From QZLE01 sp033852075 (GTDB lineage: Bacteria; Pseudomonadota; Gammaproteobacteria; QZLD01): DNA of 64,000 nt. Positions 16,952-26,594 of this stretch are shown one piece after another; positions within the stretch are counted from its first letter, which is position 1, and each line of letters opens with the position of its first letter. The notes beneath the pieces are model-generated. The model was not told the DNA's origin. It was given only the letters and a program-made list of their open reading frames with translations, and searched no databases. Both the position numbers and the translations under genes were made by a program. The DNA lies in assembly GCA_033852075.1 (NCBI GenBank), contig JAWSVC010000004.1, forward strand, positions 52,665-116,664, read 5' to 3'.

Positions 16952-17320
16952 CTACTGATTAAACCCAATATCTTCAATCAGATCAGAGATCTCATTAATC
17001 GTTTCTTCTGGGACATCTATTAACTCAAAGCCGGTGTCGTAAAGAGCAGGATTTACATCATTTCTGCACCAGATGCTTCTGGCATCAAAGGTGACTACTC
17101 GTGGTTCTCGACGATCATTGGTTGGGTTAAGGTGTAATGAAAGGCTGAAAACCTTATCGGTTTTTATTGGTTTTTCTGAAACCAGCATCACTCCTTTGGT
17201 GCTGATATCTCCAATATAGCCAACTAGGTTGTTGGTTTCACTGTCAAAAACTCTCAAATAAAAAATTAAATGTCTGCGTGGGCATGCGCGTTGTTTGTCT
17301 GGTAAAGCATTTGTGGCCAT
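16952..17320 (-). CDS. PilZ domain protein
   Basis: A 122-residue single PilZ domain, expected to bind cyclic di-GMP. The RxxxR motif appears as RACPR (11-15) and the second motif as DISTKG near residue 38. Hydrophobic strands and a C-terminal helix follow. There is no membrane segment. It is the third minus-strand gene after sohB and the Nudix gene, 85 bp downstream of the latter, so co-transcription is possible. Its partner cannot be deduced. Confidence 0.85.
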   Translation of the reverse strand: MATNALPDKQRACPRRHLIFYLRVFDSETNNLVGYIGDISTKGVMLVSEKPIKTDKVFSLSLHLNPTNDRREPRVVTFDARSIWCRNDVNPALYDTGFELIDVPEETINEISDLIEDIGFNQ

Positions 17321-17405
17321 TTCGTCAATCCCGTCAAAGTTAGTTTCCTAATATTTAAGTTTTGATCCAGATTGCAAAATATTCAAGGTGAATATGTAAA
17401 TTAAT

Positions 17406-17888
17406 CTAATGGTTTTTCTTTAACCAGTCGGCAACAGCAAGGCCGGTGCCGAAATCCCAAGGTATAATCTCATTTTTTGATAAGCGCTTAACCTCGGCGA
17501 TTTCAGGGGATAGGCTGATATTTCCCTCAGCTTTAACGTGAAAGATGATTAGCAGCTGATTTTTTTCTTTAAAATTATAGTGCCCGCAAAAATCAACAAT
17601 CTCCCCATTGAGATTAGTTTCCTCTTTTAATTCGCGGATAACTGCGGATTCAGGTGTTTCGCCCTCTTCAAGATACCCTGCAATTAGGGCGAATTTCCCT
17701 TCATCCCATGCGCTATTGCGAGCAAAAAGAATTTTTCCTTCATGTTCGACTATTGCTGCAACAACGGGGGTTGGATTATTCCATAACACGAAATCACATT
17801 CTGCGTTGATGCAGCAGATCCTTTTTTTATTGTCGATCTCTTTTTCAACGAGACCACAACAGCATTTGGGGCAATACGTATATGTCAT
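17406..17888 (-). CDS. Nudix hydrolase with N-terminal zinc ribbon
   Basis: A 160-residue protein. Four cysteines in YCPKCCCG and ICCINAEC form a zinc ribbon (about 4-26) like that of NADH pyrophosphatase. The Nudix box runs from GYLEEGETPES to RELKEETNL, with Asn in place of the usual Gly near the end. It would cleave a nucleoside diphosphate linked to another group; NUDT12/NudC-like dinucleotides are possible, but it is much shorter than NudC and lacks that family's N-terminal domain. It starts 20 bp after the sohB stop, suggesting an operon. Confidence 0.85.
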   Translation of the reverse strand: MTYTYCPKCCCGLVEKEIDNKKRICCINAECDFVLWNNPTPVVAAIVEHEGKILFARNSAWDEGKFALIAGYLEEGETPESAVIRELKEETNLNGEIVDFCGHYNFKEKNQLLIIFHVKAEGNISLSPEIAEVKRLSKNEIIPWDFGTGLAVADWLKKNH

Positions 17889-17908
17889 TTGGTGTTGTTG
17901 GTTACGAT

Positions 17909-18952
17909 TTATGAGTACTGGCTTGTTCTCTCTTGTTTGCTGATTCGTTTAATTAGCCCGCTAATGGTGAGTTCAGCTGCAGAGGCAATCTTTTCTTTTA
18001 ATGATTGTTTTTGAACCCTGCTAATCTCATAGATATCTACTTCTTTGCTTTTTGCAAGCAGATAATCATCACTGGTAGAAATCTCATCAACAAGCTGTAA
18101 TTCAAGTGCCTTAAGGCCAAACCAATGTTCTCCTGTAGCAACCTTGGTTATGTCTAGATTAGGACGATATTTGCTGACAAAATCTTTAAACATTACATGT
18201 ACTTCGTCGATCTCATCTTTTGCTTTTTTGCGGGCCTTGTCGGTGTTTTCGCCAAACAGGGTTAATGTGCGTTTGAATTCGCCGCCGGTAATGGTCTCAT
18301 AATCGATATCATGTTTTTTAAGAAGGCGATTGAAGTTTGGCATTTGTAATACCACGCCAATGGAGCCAATAATAGCAAATGGCGCAGAAATTATTTTGTC
18401 GGCTATGCAGGCCATCATATAGCCCCCACTTGCGGCAACCTTATCTACGATAATGGTTAGTGGAATATTGTGTTGTTTGATTCTGTCAAGTTGAGATGCT
18501 GCAAGACCATATCCGTGTACAACTCCGCCCGGGCTTTCAAGGCAAATCGCGACTTCGTCATCTTTTTCAGCAATAGATAAGATTGTAGTTACTTCTTCAC
18601 GTAGGTTTTCAACCTGAGCTGCTTCGGTATCGCCATCAAAATTAATTACATAAAGCTTTGGACGTTTTTCGTCGCTATCTTTACGTGCTTTTTCTTGAGT
18701 TTTCTTCTCTTTTTGAAGTTTCTTTAGCTCTTTTTTATCCAGAATCTCTTCCTGAGCCATCTCTTTTAATTCATCAAATTTATCATTGATGTTTTTAACT
18801 TCTATTGTATCTTTGCCTCTTTCTTTACCTTTTGCTGCCAGTGAAATAACTACTGCGGTAACAAAGATTACTGCGATAACGATAGTAATGGTTTCAGCTA
18901 CAAATAGGCCGTATTCGCATAAAACTGATAAAAAACTGCTGGTTGCTTCCAA
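17909..18952 (-). CDS. sohB: SohB-type S49 peptidase
   Basis: A 347-residue inner-membrane serine protease, close to E. coli SohB in length. The first 40 residues hold a membrane anchor (TITIVIAVIFVTAVVISL), followed by a highly charged Lys/Glu-rich stretch (65-100). The S49 domain has ICLESPGGVVHGYG, the catalytic Ser in KVAASGGYMMA and the catalytic Lys in GGEFKRTLTLFGENT. The start is TTG at 18952 behind AGGAAAAG. The likely role is degradation of membrane or signal peptides in the periplasm. The divergent region 18953-19174 should hold promoters for it and hldE. Confidence 0.93.
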   Translation of the reverse strand: MEATSSFLSVLCEYGLFVAETITIVIAVIFVTAVVISLAAKGKERGKDTIEVKNINDKFDELKEMAQEEILDKKELKKLQKEKKTQEKARKDSDEKRPKLYVINFDGDTEAAQVENLREEVTTILSIAEKDDEVAICLESPGGVVHGYGLAASQLDRIKQHNIPLTIIVDKVAASGGYMMACIADKIISAPFAIIGSIGVVLQMPNFNRLLKKHDIDYETITGGEFKRTLTLFGENTDKARKKAKDEIDEVHVMFKDFVSKYRPNLDITKVATGEHWFGLKALELQLVDEISTSDDYLLAKSKEVDIYEISRVQKQSLKEKIASAAELTISGLIKRISKQERTSQYS

Positions 18953-19174
18953 TGTCTTTTCCTGTGTTTATTCCATTGATAAGTATGTAACTAGTGATAT
19001 TTTACATGCTCGCCCGTATACAATAAATAGTTTCATTACAATTATAAAACAATATGGGAGAAGTTATAGCTAAATTTAGAGCTAATATCATCTAACCCCG
19101 GTTTATAAGTGCGTAAGTAGTATGATATTATCCAAGCCAGTTTGGGCTTATGTATGAATAGGTGGGAATAGGCT

Positions 19175-20602
19175 ATGGAAAATTTATTGCCGGATTTTTC
19201 GAAAGGTAAGGTTCTTGTTGTTGGTGATGTAATGTTGGATCGATACTGGCATGGTAATACCTCAAGAATTTCACCAGAGGCCCCGGTTCCTGTCGTTCAT
19301 GTTGGTAATGAAGAGCATCGTGCTGGTGGTGCGGGTAATGTGGCCCTTAATATAGCGGCTCTTGGTGGTAGTGTTACTCTGATTGGATTTGCAGGTAATG
19401 ATGAGGCTGGTGAAAGCCTGGAAGGGATCCTGCAAAACGCTGGGGTAAATTGTAGTTTTTTTTGTCAGAAAGGTTTTTCAACCATAACCAAGCTAAGGGT
19501 TATCAGTCATCATCAGCAACTAATTAGATTAGATTTTGAGGACAGTTTTGCTGGAGCAGATCTGGATCAGCTTGAGAATCTATTTGTTGAACAGTTAAAT
19601 CAGCACGATGTGGTGATTCTGTCGGATTATGGTAAAGGTGCGTTGCAAAATGTGCAGGCATTGATAAAACTTGCTAAGCAGGCGGGAAAAGTTGTTTTAG
19701 TTGACCCTAAAGGCAGTGATTTCAATAAATATCGCAATGCATCCCTGATTACACCTAACTTTTCTGAATTTCAAGGGGTGGTTGGCGCATGTCCTCATGA
19801 CCAGATAACAGATAAGGGACTACAATTGATATCTGAATGCGATTTGGATTCTCTTCTGGTAACGCGAGGAGAGCATGGAATGATGTTGCTATGTAAGGAA
19901 CAGGAACCTTTGAATCTTCCAACTCATGCGCGCGAGGTATTTGATGTAACTGGTGCTGGTGATACCGTTATCTCCGTATTGGGTGCAGCTTTGGCGGCTG
20001 GGTCCGAATTGCCGGATGCAGTAAAACTTTCAAATATTGCTGCTGGTGTTGTAGTCGGCAAACTTGGTACAGCAACAGTTTCGGTAACCGAGATATGTTG
20101 TGCCTTACACAGTTTGGGAGATAGTAACCAAAAGACTCTTAGTGAAGAGCAGTTATTGGCTTATATAAACAATGCCAAAGAGAATGGTGAAAAACTGGTT
20201 ATGACCAATGGTTGTTTTGATATCTTGCACGCCGGCCATGTCGAGTATCTGCAAAAGGCTAGTGAACTTGGTGACCGTTTAATAGTAGCGGTAAATAGTG
20301 ATGAATCAGTTAAGATCTTGAAAGGTGACAGCAGACCTGTGAACGGGCTCGAAAATCGCATGGCTGTATTAGCAGGATTGCAGAGTGTTGATTGGGTGGT
20401 ACCATTTTCGGAAGAGACTCCGGAGCGTTTAATCTCTACAGTATTACCGGATATCCTTGTCAAGGGTGGCGATTATAAGGTAGAAGAGATTGCTGGCGGC
20501 AGACGGGTGCAGGAAAACGGTGGCGACGTAGTTATCTTGTCTTTTAAGGATGGATGCTCTACAACAAGTATTATTGACACTATAAAAGCGACTGAAAAAT
20601 AA
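19175..20602 (+). CDS. hldE: Bifunctional heptose 7-phosphate kinase / heptose 1-phosphate adenylyltransferase
   Basis: A 475-residue enzyme of the ADP-heptose pathway for LPS inner core. The N-terminal ribokinase-type kinase (about 1-318) starts VLVVGDVMLDRYWHG and has GGAGNVALNIAALGG and the DVTGAGDTV anion-hole motif. The C-terminal nucleotidyltransferase begins MTNGCFDILHAGHVEYL and has LKGDSRPVNG. It begins an operon with hldD (15 bp gap), waaA (21 bp) and an M20 hydrolase (12 bp). Confidence 0.97.
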   Translation: MENLLPDFSKGKVLVVGDVMLDRYWHGNTSRISPEAPVPVVHVGNEEHRAGGAGNVALNIAALGGSVTLIGFAGNDEAGESLEGILQNAGVNCSFFCQKGFSTITKLRVISHHQQLIRLDFEDSFAGADLDQLENLFVEQLNQHDVVILSDYGKGALQNVQALIKLAKQAGKVVLVDPKGSDFNKYRNASLITPNFSEFQGVVGACPHDQITDKGLQLISECDLDSLLVTRGEHGMMLLCKEQEPLNLPTHAREVFDVTGAGDTVISVLGAALAAGSELPDAVKLSNIAAGVVVGKLGTATVSVTEICCALHSLGDSNQKTLSEEQLLAYINNAKENGEKLVMTNGCFDILHAGHVEYLQKASELGDRLIVAVNSDESVKILKGDSRPVNGLENRMAVLAGLQSVDWVVPFSEETPERLISTVLPDILVKGGDYKVEEIAGGRRVQENGGDVVILSFKDGCSTTSIIDTIKATEK

Positions 20603-20617
20603 CCTATAGGAAATGTA

Positions 20618-21577
20618 ATGATTATCGTAACAGGTGGTGCCGGATTTATTGGAAGCAATATTGTCAAACAACTGAATGAAAGAGGTTGTCGCGATATTGT
20701 GGTAGTAGATGATCTGACCGATGGTAGAAAATTTCGCAATATCGTTGATTGCGAGATCATGGACTACTTGGATAAAGATGAATTTCTCAAACAAATAGAG
20801 GAAGGTACATTTCCGATTGGCCAGATCAAGGCAATCTTGCATCAGGGGGCGTGCTCGACCACTACCGAGTGGGATGGGCGCTATATGATGGAAAATAATT
20901 TTGAATACTCTAAGAAGTTATTGCATTGTTGTTTGGAGAACACTATTCCATTTATTTATGCGTCTTCTGCAGCTACCTATGGTGGTAGCAAGGTGTTTAA
21001 GGAAGAGTCTCAATTTGAGAAGCCTCTTAATGTTTATGGTTATTCCAAGTTGTTATTTGATCAGTATGTGAAACGAATCTTGCCGCAGGCAGAAAGCCAG
21101 ATAGTTGGCCTGCGTTATTTTAATGTCTATGGCCCGCGCGAAGGACACAAAGGCAATATGGCTAGTGTCGCGCTACATTTTAATCAGGAATTAAAAGAAA
21201 CCGGGCAGGTAAAGCTGTTTGCCGGTTGCGATGGTTATGGTGATGGAGAACAGCGTAGAGACTTTATTTTTGTAGGGGATGTTGCCAAGGTTAATTTGTG
21301 GTTTATCGATAACCCGGATAAGTCAGGTATCTTTAATCTGGGAACTGGAAACAGTGGTACATTTAATCAGGTGGCGAATGCAGTGATTAAATGGCATGGT
21401 AATGGTGAGATTGAATATATACCGTTTCCCGATCATCTAAAAGGTAGTTATCAGAGTTTTACTCAGGCTGATATGTCGCATCTGCGCCAAGCAGGGTATA
21501 GTGAACCGTTCACCTCAGTTGAGGATGGTGTGGTGCAATATATGGGATGGCTGAATTCTCCTGCAAATGCAAAATAG
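20618..21577 (+). CDS. hldD: ADP-L-glycero-D-manno-heptose 6-epimerase
   Basis: A 319-residue extended SDR that makes the final ADP-heptose donor. It has VTGGAGFIGSNIVKQL, the HQGACSTTTEWDGRYMMENN signature, ASSAATYG, YGYSKLLFD (YxxxK) and NVYGPREGHKGNMAS, all typical of HldD. AGGAAA precedes the ATG. It uses the product of HldE directly. Confidence 0.97.
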   Translation: MIIVTGGAGFIGSNIVKQLNERGCRDIVVVDDLTDGRKFRNIVDCEIMDYLDKDEFLKQIEEGTFPIGQIKAILHQGACSTTTEWDGRYMMENNFEYSKKLLHCCLENTIPFIYASSAATYGGSKVFKEESQFEKPLNVYGYSKLLFDQYVKRILPQAESQIVGLRYFNVYGPREGHKGNMASVALHFNQELKETGQVKLFAGCDGYGDGEQRRDFIFVGDVAKVNLWFIDNPDKSGIFNLGTGNSGTFNQVANAVIKWHGNGEIEYIPFPDHLKGSYQSFTQADMSHLRQAGYSEPFTSVEDGVVQYMGWLNSPANAK

Positions 21578-21598
21578 TTATTGTTCATAGGATAACGT

Positions 21599-22876
21599 AT
21601 GAGTCTACGTAGACTTATCTATACAATATTTCTATATCTTCTGGTTCCACTTATAGTATTGCGGCTGTTATGGCGTAGTATTAAATCTATTCAATATCGT
21701 AAACGTATCTCAGAACGTTTTGGCTTTGTGCAGGATATTTCAGGTTATAATCCAATCTGGATTCATACTGTTTCTGTCGGTGAGTTTTTGGCAGCTGTAC
21801 CTTTGATTAAAAAAATGATGCGGCAATATCCGGGACATAAAATTCTGGTAACAACAACAACTCCTACTGGTTCAGAAAGGGTGAAGGCAGTATTTGCTGA
21901 CCATATAAAGCACTATTATCTTCCTTATGATCTTCCTTGCGCTGTTGACAGATTTTTGCATAAAACCAAGCCAAGTCTGGCTTTGATTATGGAAACAGAG
22001 ATTTGGCCCAACCTGTTTGCCGCGGTGAATCGAAAAGGGATCCCGTTGTTTATTGCCAATGCACGGCTTTCCGAAAAGTCGATGCGCGGATATCAAAGAG
22101 TTGCGGGATTGGTTAATGAAGCCTTGGCAAATGTTAAGCATATATGTGCCCGAGATGTTAACGATAGCGAGCGCTTTATGCAGCTGATTGATGATGCTGG
22201 CAAGGTGTCCGCGACCGGAAATATAAAGTTTGATATCAATATCGATGCCGCTCAGATAGAGGTAGGTAGAGAATTTAAAAATAAGTTTCTGGGCAAGGAT
22301 CGTAAGGTGTTGGTTGCTGCTAGTACTCACTCAGGCGAAGATGAAAAGGTGCTTGATGCATTTAATCAGCTTCTTAAGAAATATCCAGATCTATTGTTGT
22401 TATTGGTGCCAAGGCATCCCGAGCGCTTTGTCGAGGTGGCAGAACTGTGTGAAGGCGAAGGTTTTTCTGTGGTAACGAGAAGCAGTGGCCTTTCGGCAAC
22501 TGAAGCTCCGATTTTTATTGGTGATAGCATGGGGGAGATGTTGTTGTATTTTGTAGCTGCAGATGTGGCCTTTATCGGCGGTAGTCTGGTTCCTGTCGGT
22601 GGGCATAATATGCTTGAGGCGATAGCTGTTGGTGTGCCAGTTATCTCAGGGAGATACGTACATAACTTTCAGGATGTTGCGGATAATATGGTAAAGCGGG
22701 AGGCGGGTTTCTTAGTAAATAATGAGCGGGAATTGGCAGCAAAGGTTGTTGAATTGCTGTCCTCAGAACAGCTTGTGCAGCAGACATCTGAAAATGGGAA
22801 AAGATTTTTAGAAGATAATCGTGGTGCGATAGATGCTATCATTAATAAAGTCAGTCAATATATAGATAAAAAATAG
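21599..22876 (+). CDS. waaA: Kdo (3-deoxy-D-manno-octulosonic acid) transferase
   Basis: A 425-residue inner-membrane GT-B enzyme that adds Kdo to lipid A precursor. It has an N-terminal membrane anchor (YTIFLYLLVPLIVLRLLWR), IWIHTVSVGEFLAAVPL with the conserved Glu, LIMETEIWPNLF, ARLSEKSMRGY and a C-terminal GGSLVPVGGHNMLEA nucleotide-sugar motif. It lies after the heptose genes, as expected for an inner-core operon. Whether it adds one or two Kdo residues is not shown. Confidence 0.96.
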   Translation: MSLRRLIYTIFLYLLVPLIVLRLLWRSIKSIQYRKRISERFGFVQDISGYNPIWIHTVSVGEFLAAVPLIKKMMRQYPGHKILVTTTTPTGSERVKAVFADHIKHYYLPYDLPCAVDRFLHKTKPSLALIMETEIWPNLFAAVNRKGIPLFIANARLSEKSMRGYQRVAGLVNEALANVKHICARDVNDSERFMQLIDDAGKVSATGNIKFDINIDAAQIEVGREFKNKFLGKDRKVLVAASTHSGEDEKVLDAFNQLLKKYPDLLLLLVPRHPERFVEVAELCEGEGFSVVTRSSGLSATEAPIFIGDSMGEMLLYFVAADVAFIGGSLVPVGGHNMLEAIAVGVPVISGRYVHNFQDVADNMVKREAGFLVNNERELAAKVVELLSSEQLVQQTSENGKRFLEDNRGAIDAIINKVSQYIDKK

Positions 22877-22888
22877 GAAGGGATAGAG

Positions 22889-24058
22889 ATGGATGTAAAA
22901 GGACTTATAAAAGCAGAAAAGGATTATCTGATAGCAACCAGAAGAAAATTCCATCGTTATCCTGAAGGCGGATTAAAAGAGTTCAAGACCTCGCAGATTC
23001 TTAAAGATGAACTCGATAGCTTTGGAATCGAGTGGAGATCTATCGCAGGCACAGGGCTGATTGCAGATATAAAAGGAACTCATAACGATTCATCTAAGAT
23101 GGTTGCCTTGCGTGCTGACATAGATGCAGTTAAAGTGCAGGAACTCAATGAATTTGAGTATAAATCCGAGCACGATGGTTATTGTCATGCATGTGGCCAT
23201 GACGGGCATATGGCTTCATTGCTGGGTGCTGCCAAGCTGCTGGCAGCAAATAAAGATAAATTTTCTGGTACTGTGCGCCTAATATTTCAGCCAGCAGAAG
23301 AGAATCTGGAAGGCGCGAAACTGATTATTGAAGAAGGTGGGCTTGAAGGTGTGGATGAGATCTTTGGCATTCATCTGTTGCCGGATGTCCCTGTTGGGCT
23401 GGTTGCAGTAGCTCCTGGCTCCAGGATGTCGTCTTCCGATTTTTTTGATATCGAGATTAATGGGCCGGGGGGGCATGGCGGTTTTCCGCATAAGACCATT
23501 GATACTGTAGTTGCTGCATCAGCAGTGGTTATGAACTTGCAGCATATCGTCAGTCGTGAAGTATCGCCAATGGATCCGTTGGTAATTACCATTGGCAAGA
23601 TCTGTGGTGGCACCAGAGGAAACGTAGTTCCAAGCAATGTGTCGATGCAAGGGACTACCAGATGCTTTTCAGATCAGGTTAGGGATGAACTTCCTGTAAA
23701 GATGGAAAGGGTAATTGCAAATATCGTTAAATCATATCGTGCCGATTATTCATTTAGTTATTATAAAAAAGTTCCTCCAATGGTTAATGATATAGGGTGT
23801 GCAGCCAGGGCTGAAAAGGTTGCGATGGAACTTTATGGAAACGAGGTTATATTTCCTCTAGATAGGATTACTGGCGCTGAGGATTTTGCCTTCTATGTGC
23901 AAAAGGTTCCTGGGGTGTTTGCCTTTGTTGGCTCCAGTAATATTGCTAAGGGAATTGATTATCCATTACATAGTGATCGCTATGATATTGATGAAGATGC
24001 ATTGGAGATGTCAGCATCGTTGTATGCGCAATATGCTTTGGATTTTTTAACTCAGTAA
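22889..24058 (+). CDS. M20-family amidohydrolase (hippurate/N-acyl-amino acid hydrolase type)
   Basis: A 389-residue metallohydrolase. Its metal-binding motif is CHACGHDGHMAS (about 98-109), with the general-base Glu in FQPAEENLEGAK, HLLPDVPVG and a late ITGAEDFAFYVQ. The dimerisation domain insert begins near DIEINGPGGHGGFPH. The family removes N-acyl or N-benzoyl groups from amino acids. There is no signal peptide, so it is cytoplasmic. AGGAAGGGAT precedes the ATG 12 bp after waaA. The substrate is not predictable, and its link to LPS may be only positional. Confidence 0.9.
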   Translation: MDVKGLIKAEKDYLIATRRKFHRYPEGGLKEFKTSQILKDELDSFGIEWRSIAGTGLIADIKGTHNDSSKMVALRADIDAVKVQELNEFEYKSEHDGYCHACGHDGHMASLLGAAKLLAANKDKFSGTVRLIFQPAEENLEGAKLIIEEGGLEGVDEIFGIHLLPDVPVGLVAVAPGSRMSSSDFFDIEINGPGGHGGFPHKTIDTVVAASAVVMNLQHIVSREVSPMDPLVITIGKICGGTRGNVVPSNVSMQGTTRCFSDQVRDELPVKMERVIANIVKSYRADYSFSYYKKVPPMVNDIGCAARAEKVAMELYGNEVIFPLDRITGAEDFAFYVQKVPGVFAFVGSSNIAKGIDYPLHSDRYDIDEDALEMSASLYAQYALDFLTQ

Positions 24059-24147
24059 TAGTGCGTTATTCCAGTACTCATTCTTCATCATTCACGTGAA
24101 GGTGGAAATCTCGATAATCATGCGCATACTATCCGGAGGAATTATTA

Positions 24148-24235
24148 CCGTTCGTACTGAGCGCGAAGCAGTCGAAGTATGAAACGTATTAATATCGCCC
24201 TTCGACTGTTCGTTCTTCACGCTCAGGATGAACGG
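24148..24235. repeat. REP-like inverted pair, family A (copy 5)
   Basis: The left copy begins CCGTTCGTACTGAGCGCGAA and the right inverted copy ends CACGCTCAGGATGAACGG. It lies in the 815-bp gene-free interval between the M20 gene and the first esterase. Confidence 0.75.
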
Positions 24236-24279
24236 GGTTTTATCCAGTTCCAGCTTACAAAATATGAGCGAGAGTGAAT

Positions 24280-24297
24280 TTTACATTCGAATGTAAA
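24280..24297. repeat. 18-bp perfect palindrome
   Basis: TTTACATTCGAATGTAAA is a perfect palindrome. A close relative, TTTACTTGAATGTAAA, occurs at about 37544-37559 within another repeat cluster, so this looks like part of a dispersed element rather than an operator. Confidence 0.5.
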
Positions 24298-24873
24298 TTC
24301 TTTATCGCGTTCTTGGGGGAATCCCGCCAGGGGATACAAAATTAAGAAACCCATCAAAAACTCAAGGTGAACTAACTCCGTCTTTGAAAAAATATTGCCT
24401 ATTGGGAAAATGCGGACCGGTTCGCAGAAGCGCCTGGTTTTTGCTGCAGCGCATTATTTTTTCAATGAAAAATAGTGGCTTATATTGCATTTGCTTTGCG
24501 TGTTAATTCATTTTTTTTTTTAAATAAGTAAAAAAATTTAAATAAAGCGCAACAAGTCACGGCCGTCTAATTGCTGCGCAGCAGCAGCTTGTAACTGATT
24601 GAAAAGCAAGTTTTTAAATAAAATGCGCGGCATTACTATATGCTAATATGCGTTGTAAGTGGTTGATATAAAAAGAGTGTTTTGTGCGGCGCACACAAAA
24701 AAATGTGAATCAGTTCCGTTTTTATTGCCAATCATTAGACATGATAAATGAACATACTGATGAAAATGAAGAAGTGCCCTCATCAGAAAAGGAAAAAATA
24801 AAAGTGTGGTAATCCACGGATAGTTAGGAACAAAATAAAAATAAAAAACCGAGGCATAGTCCCGGAGGAGCAA
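24298..24873 (+). promoter_or_regulatory. Long leader region of the first esterase
   Basis: No gene is seen. Upstream is a 12-bp palindrome, TGCTGCGCAGCA (near 24570). A dyad TTTTGTG-N7-CACAAAA (24680-24700) resembles a CRP site but with N7 spacing in place of N8. The ribosome binding site GGAGGAG (24864-24870) is strong. The leader differs from the shared leader of the other two esterases. Confidence 0.4.
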
Positions 24874-26292
24874 ATGATGAAGAAAACAGCGATCTCTCTA
24901 GCATGCGCAGCAGTAGCTACAATAGGAATATCATCAACAGCAATTGCCGGAGGTTGGGAAACCGATGAGGCAGGCGGTTTTAATACAGTATATACATATA
25001 CTCCAGATACAATTTCTCCGGTAGGTGACGGTAGATCGTTAATGATCGTTCTGCACGGTTGTCTGCAGTCAAACAGCGTATTCAAAACTGCGAATCTTGA
25101 TAAGGTTGCGGAAGAATGGGGTATGGTTGTGGCAGCTCCGGATGCTGTAAATAAAGAAGGTTTTCAATGCTGGAGTTATTGGACAGGAACAAAAAGTAGA
25201 GCGTCTGGCGATTATAAAAACGTAATCAATCTTGCAAAAGAATATATCGAAGATTCAAGTAAAGATATCGATCCAAATCAGGTTTATGTTGCTGGTCTTT
25301 CTTCGGGCGGTGCTTTTGCTATGACAGTTGGTTGTCTTGCTCCAGACGTGTTTGCCGGTATGGGACTTGATGCTGCGCCTTCCGTAGGTACTTCTTCAAC
25401 TGGAGCCTTCTCAAAAGAAGGAAGTGTATCTTCAGTGGCTTCAAGTTGTAAGTCTTTGGCTGGTAGCTACTCATCATACTTTGATACTCAGATAACAAAT
25501 ACTGCTTATGGAACAAGTGATAGCACAGTTCCAACCGGTTATGGCGCACAAAATGCCGGAGCGATGGCTAGCATTTATGGTGTTTCAAAACTTTCCGGAA
25601 CCAATACCATTGAAGATGGAGTTACTGAGACATTATATGGGGGCGATGGTGTAAATCGTGTAACAACAGTTGTAATGTCTGGCGTAAGTCATGCGTGGCC
25701 TGGTGGATCAGGTGCTTCAGGCAACTACGTTGATGGCACAAGCATTAACTATGGTATGTACCTTGCTGAATACTTTGCGAACAACAACCCTCGTATTGAA
25801 GCAATAGTTGATGAAAATGCTCCGGTTATTTCTGGTTTGACAGCAACTGCAGCAGAAGATGGTGCGTCAGTAGTTGTTGAGGCTACAGTTAAGCCGGCGA
25901 CAGATACAACACTAACAGCGGTTACAGTTGTAATTGATGGTGAAGAGTATGACTCGCCTATAGATGGATATGTTAGTGTAGAGGCTGAAATCACAGGTGA
26001 TGATCATACGGTAAAAATTATCGCAGAATCTGTAGATGCAGAAGGTAATGTTTACGAGTCAAGTAAAAAGACTTCATTTACAACTGATTCTGGAACTGAC
26101 TGGGGTTGGGACACAGGAACAGATTATGATTGGGGTACAGGAACAGATTATGATTGGGGCACTGGTTATGATTGGGGTACTGGAACCGATTACGACTGGG
26201 GTACAGGTTATGACTGGGGTACAGGTTGGGGTACTGGTACAGGTACTGTAACTTCTACCTGGTGCACAATGATTCCATGGATGTGTTTATAA
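24874..26292 (+). CDS. Secreted PHB-depolymerase-family esterase, copy 1
   Basis: A 472-residue exported alpha/beta hydrolase. The signal peptide ends ...SSTAIA at about residue 25. The oxyanion motif is LHGCLQ (60-65), the nucleophile S143 in GLSSGG, the acid in GTSDSTVP and the His in VSHAWPGGSG. An Ig-like domain follows (about 310-405), then a Trp/Tyr/Asp/Gly repeat tail and a terminal WCTMIPWMC. The family hydrolyses poly(3-hydroxybutyrate) or short acyl esters outside the cytoplasm; the substrate here is inferred. Cysteines in the catalytic domain suggest disulfides. It is first of three paralogues on the same strand. Copies 2 and 3 lack the repeat tail. Confidence 0.88.
   Translation: MMKKTAISLACAAVATIGISSTAIAGGWETDEAGGFNTVYTYTPDTISPVGDGRSLMIVLHGCLQSNSVFKTANLDKVAEEWGMVVAAPDAVNKEGFQCWSYWTGTKSRASGDYKNVINLAKEYIEDSSKDIDPNQVYVAGLSSGGAFAMTVGCLAPDVFAGMGLDAAPSVGTSSTGAFSKEGSVSSVASSCKSLAGSYSSYFDTQITNTAYGTSDSTVPTGYGAQNAGAMASIYGVSKLSGTNTIEDGVTETLYGGDGVNRVTTVVMSGVSHAWPGGSGASGNYVDGTSINYGMYLAEYFANNNPRIEAIVDENAPVISGLTATAAEDGASVVVEATVKPATDTTLTAVTVVIDGEEYDSPIDGYVSVEAEITGDDHTVKIIAESVDAEGNVYESSKKTSFTTDSGTDWGWDTGTDYDWGTGTDYDWGTGYDWGTGTDYDWGTGYDWGTGWGTGTGTVTSTWCTMIPWMCL
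26092..26244 (+). repeat. In-gene tandem repeat encoding TGTDYDWG / TGYDWG units
   Basis: About 150 bp code for alternating units TGTDYDWG and TGYDWG, ending in TGWG and TGTG. Adjacent units share most bases, so the array could change length by slippage while staying in frame. It forms an aromatic, acidic, flexible linker near the C-terminus of esterase copy 1. Confidence 0.85.
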
Positions 26293-26347
26293 ACAAATAG
26301 CTCAGGAGGAATATCCTTTATAAAATAATAATAAAGTTGGAGGATGG

Positions 26348-26380
26348 CCGCCCGCGACGAAAGTCTCGGGCGGTTTTTTT
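26348..26380 (+). terminator. Rho-independent terminator after esterase 1
   Basis: The stem CCGCCCGCGAC / GTCTCGGGCGG encloses a GAAA loop and is followed by seven T. The bases after it, ATGCGGTCGAAGACA, are nearly repeated after the second terminator of esterase 3 (30179 on), so this 3' block was duplicated with the genes. Confidence 0.9.
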
Positions 26381-26594
26381 ATGCGGTCGAAGACAGAACC
26401 ATGATTTTAGCCAAGGGTATCTATTGGGATAATGAGGTTGCATTTATCTTATTGCGCATTAGATACAGGGAAGTATGGATGTAAGATGCAAATGCGTGCA
26501 TGTGGTTGCATAAATGCTTTATTTGGGTGTTAGTCGTTGAAATAAAAGAGAAAAATTGCGTCTGGCAAAAGCGGTTAGAGTCGCGCATCTAACC

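Noticed and set aside
24680..24700. Dyad TTTTGTG-N7-CACAAAA before esterase 1, considered as a fifth CRP site
   Set aside because: The spacing is one base short of the CRP arrangement and the TGTGA/TCACA core is not kept; the inner TGTGC-GGC-GCACA palindrome fits another protein or none.
24059..24873. Possible tRNA or small RNA in the large gap before the esterases
   Set aside because: No cloverleaf or T-loop consensus was found; the structure seen is explained by repeat palindromes.
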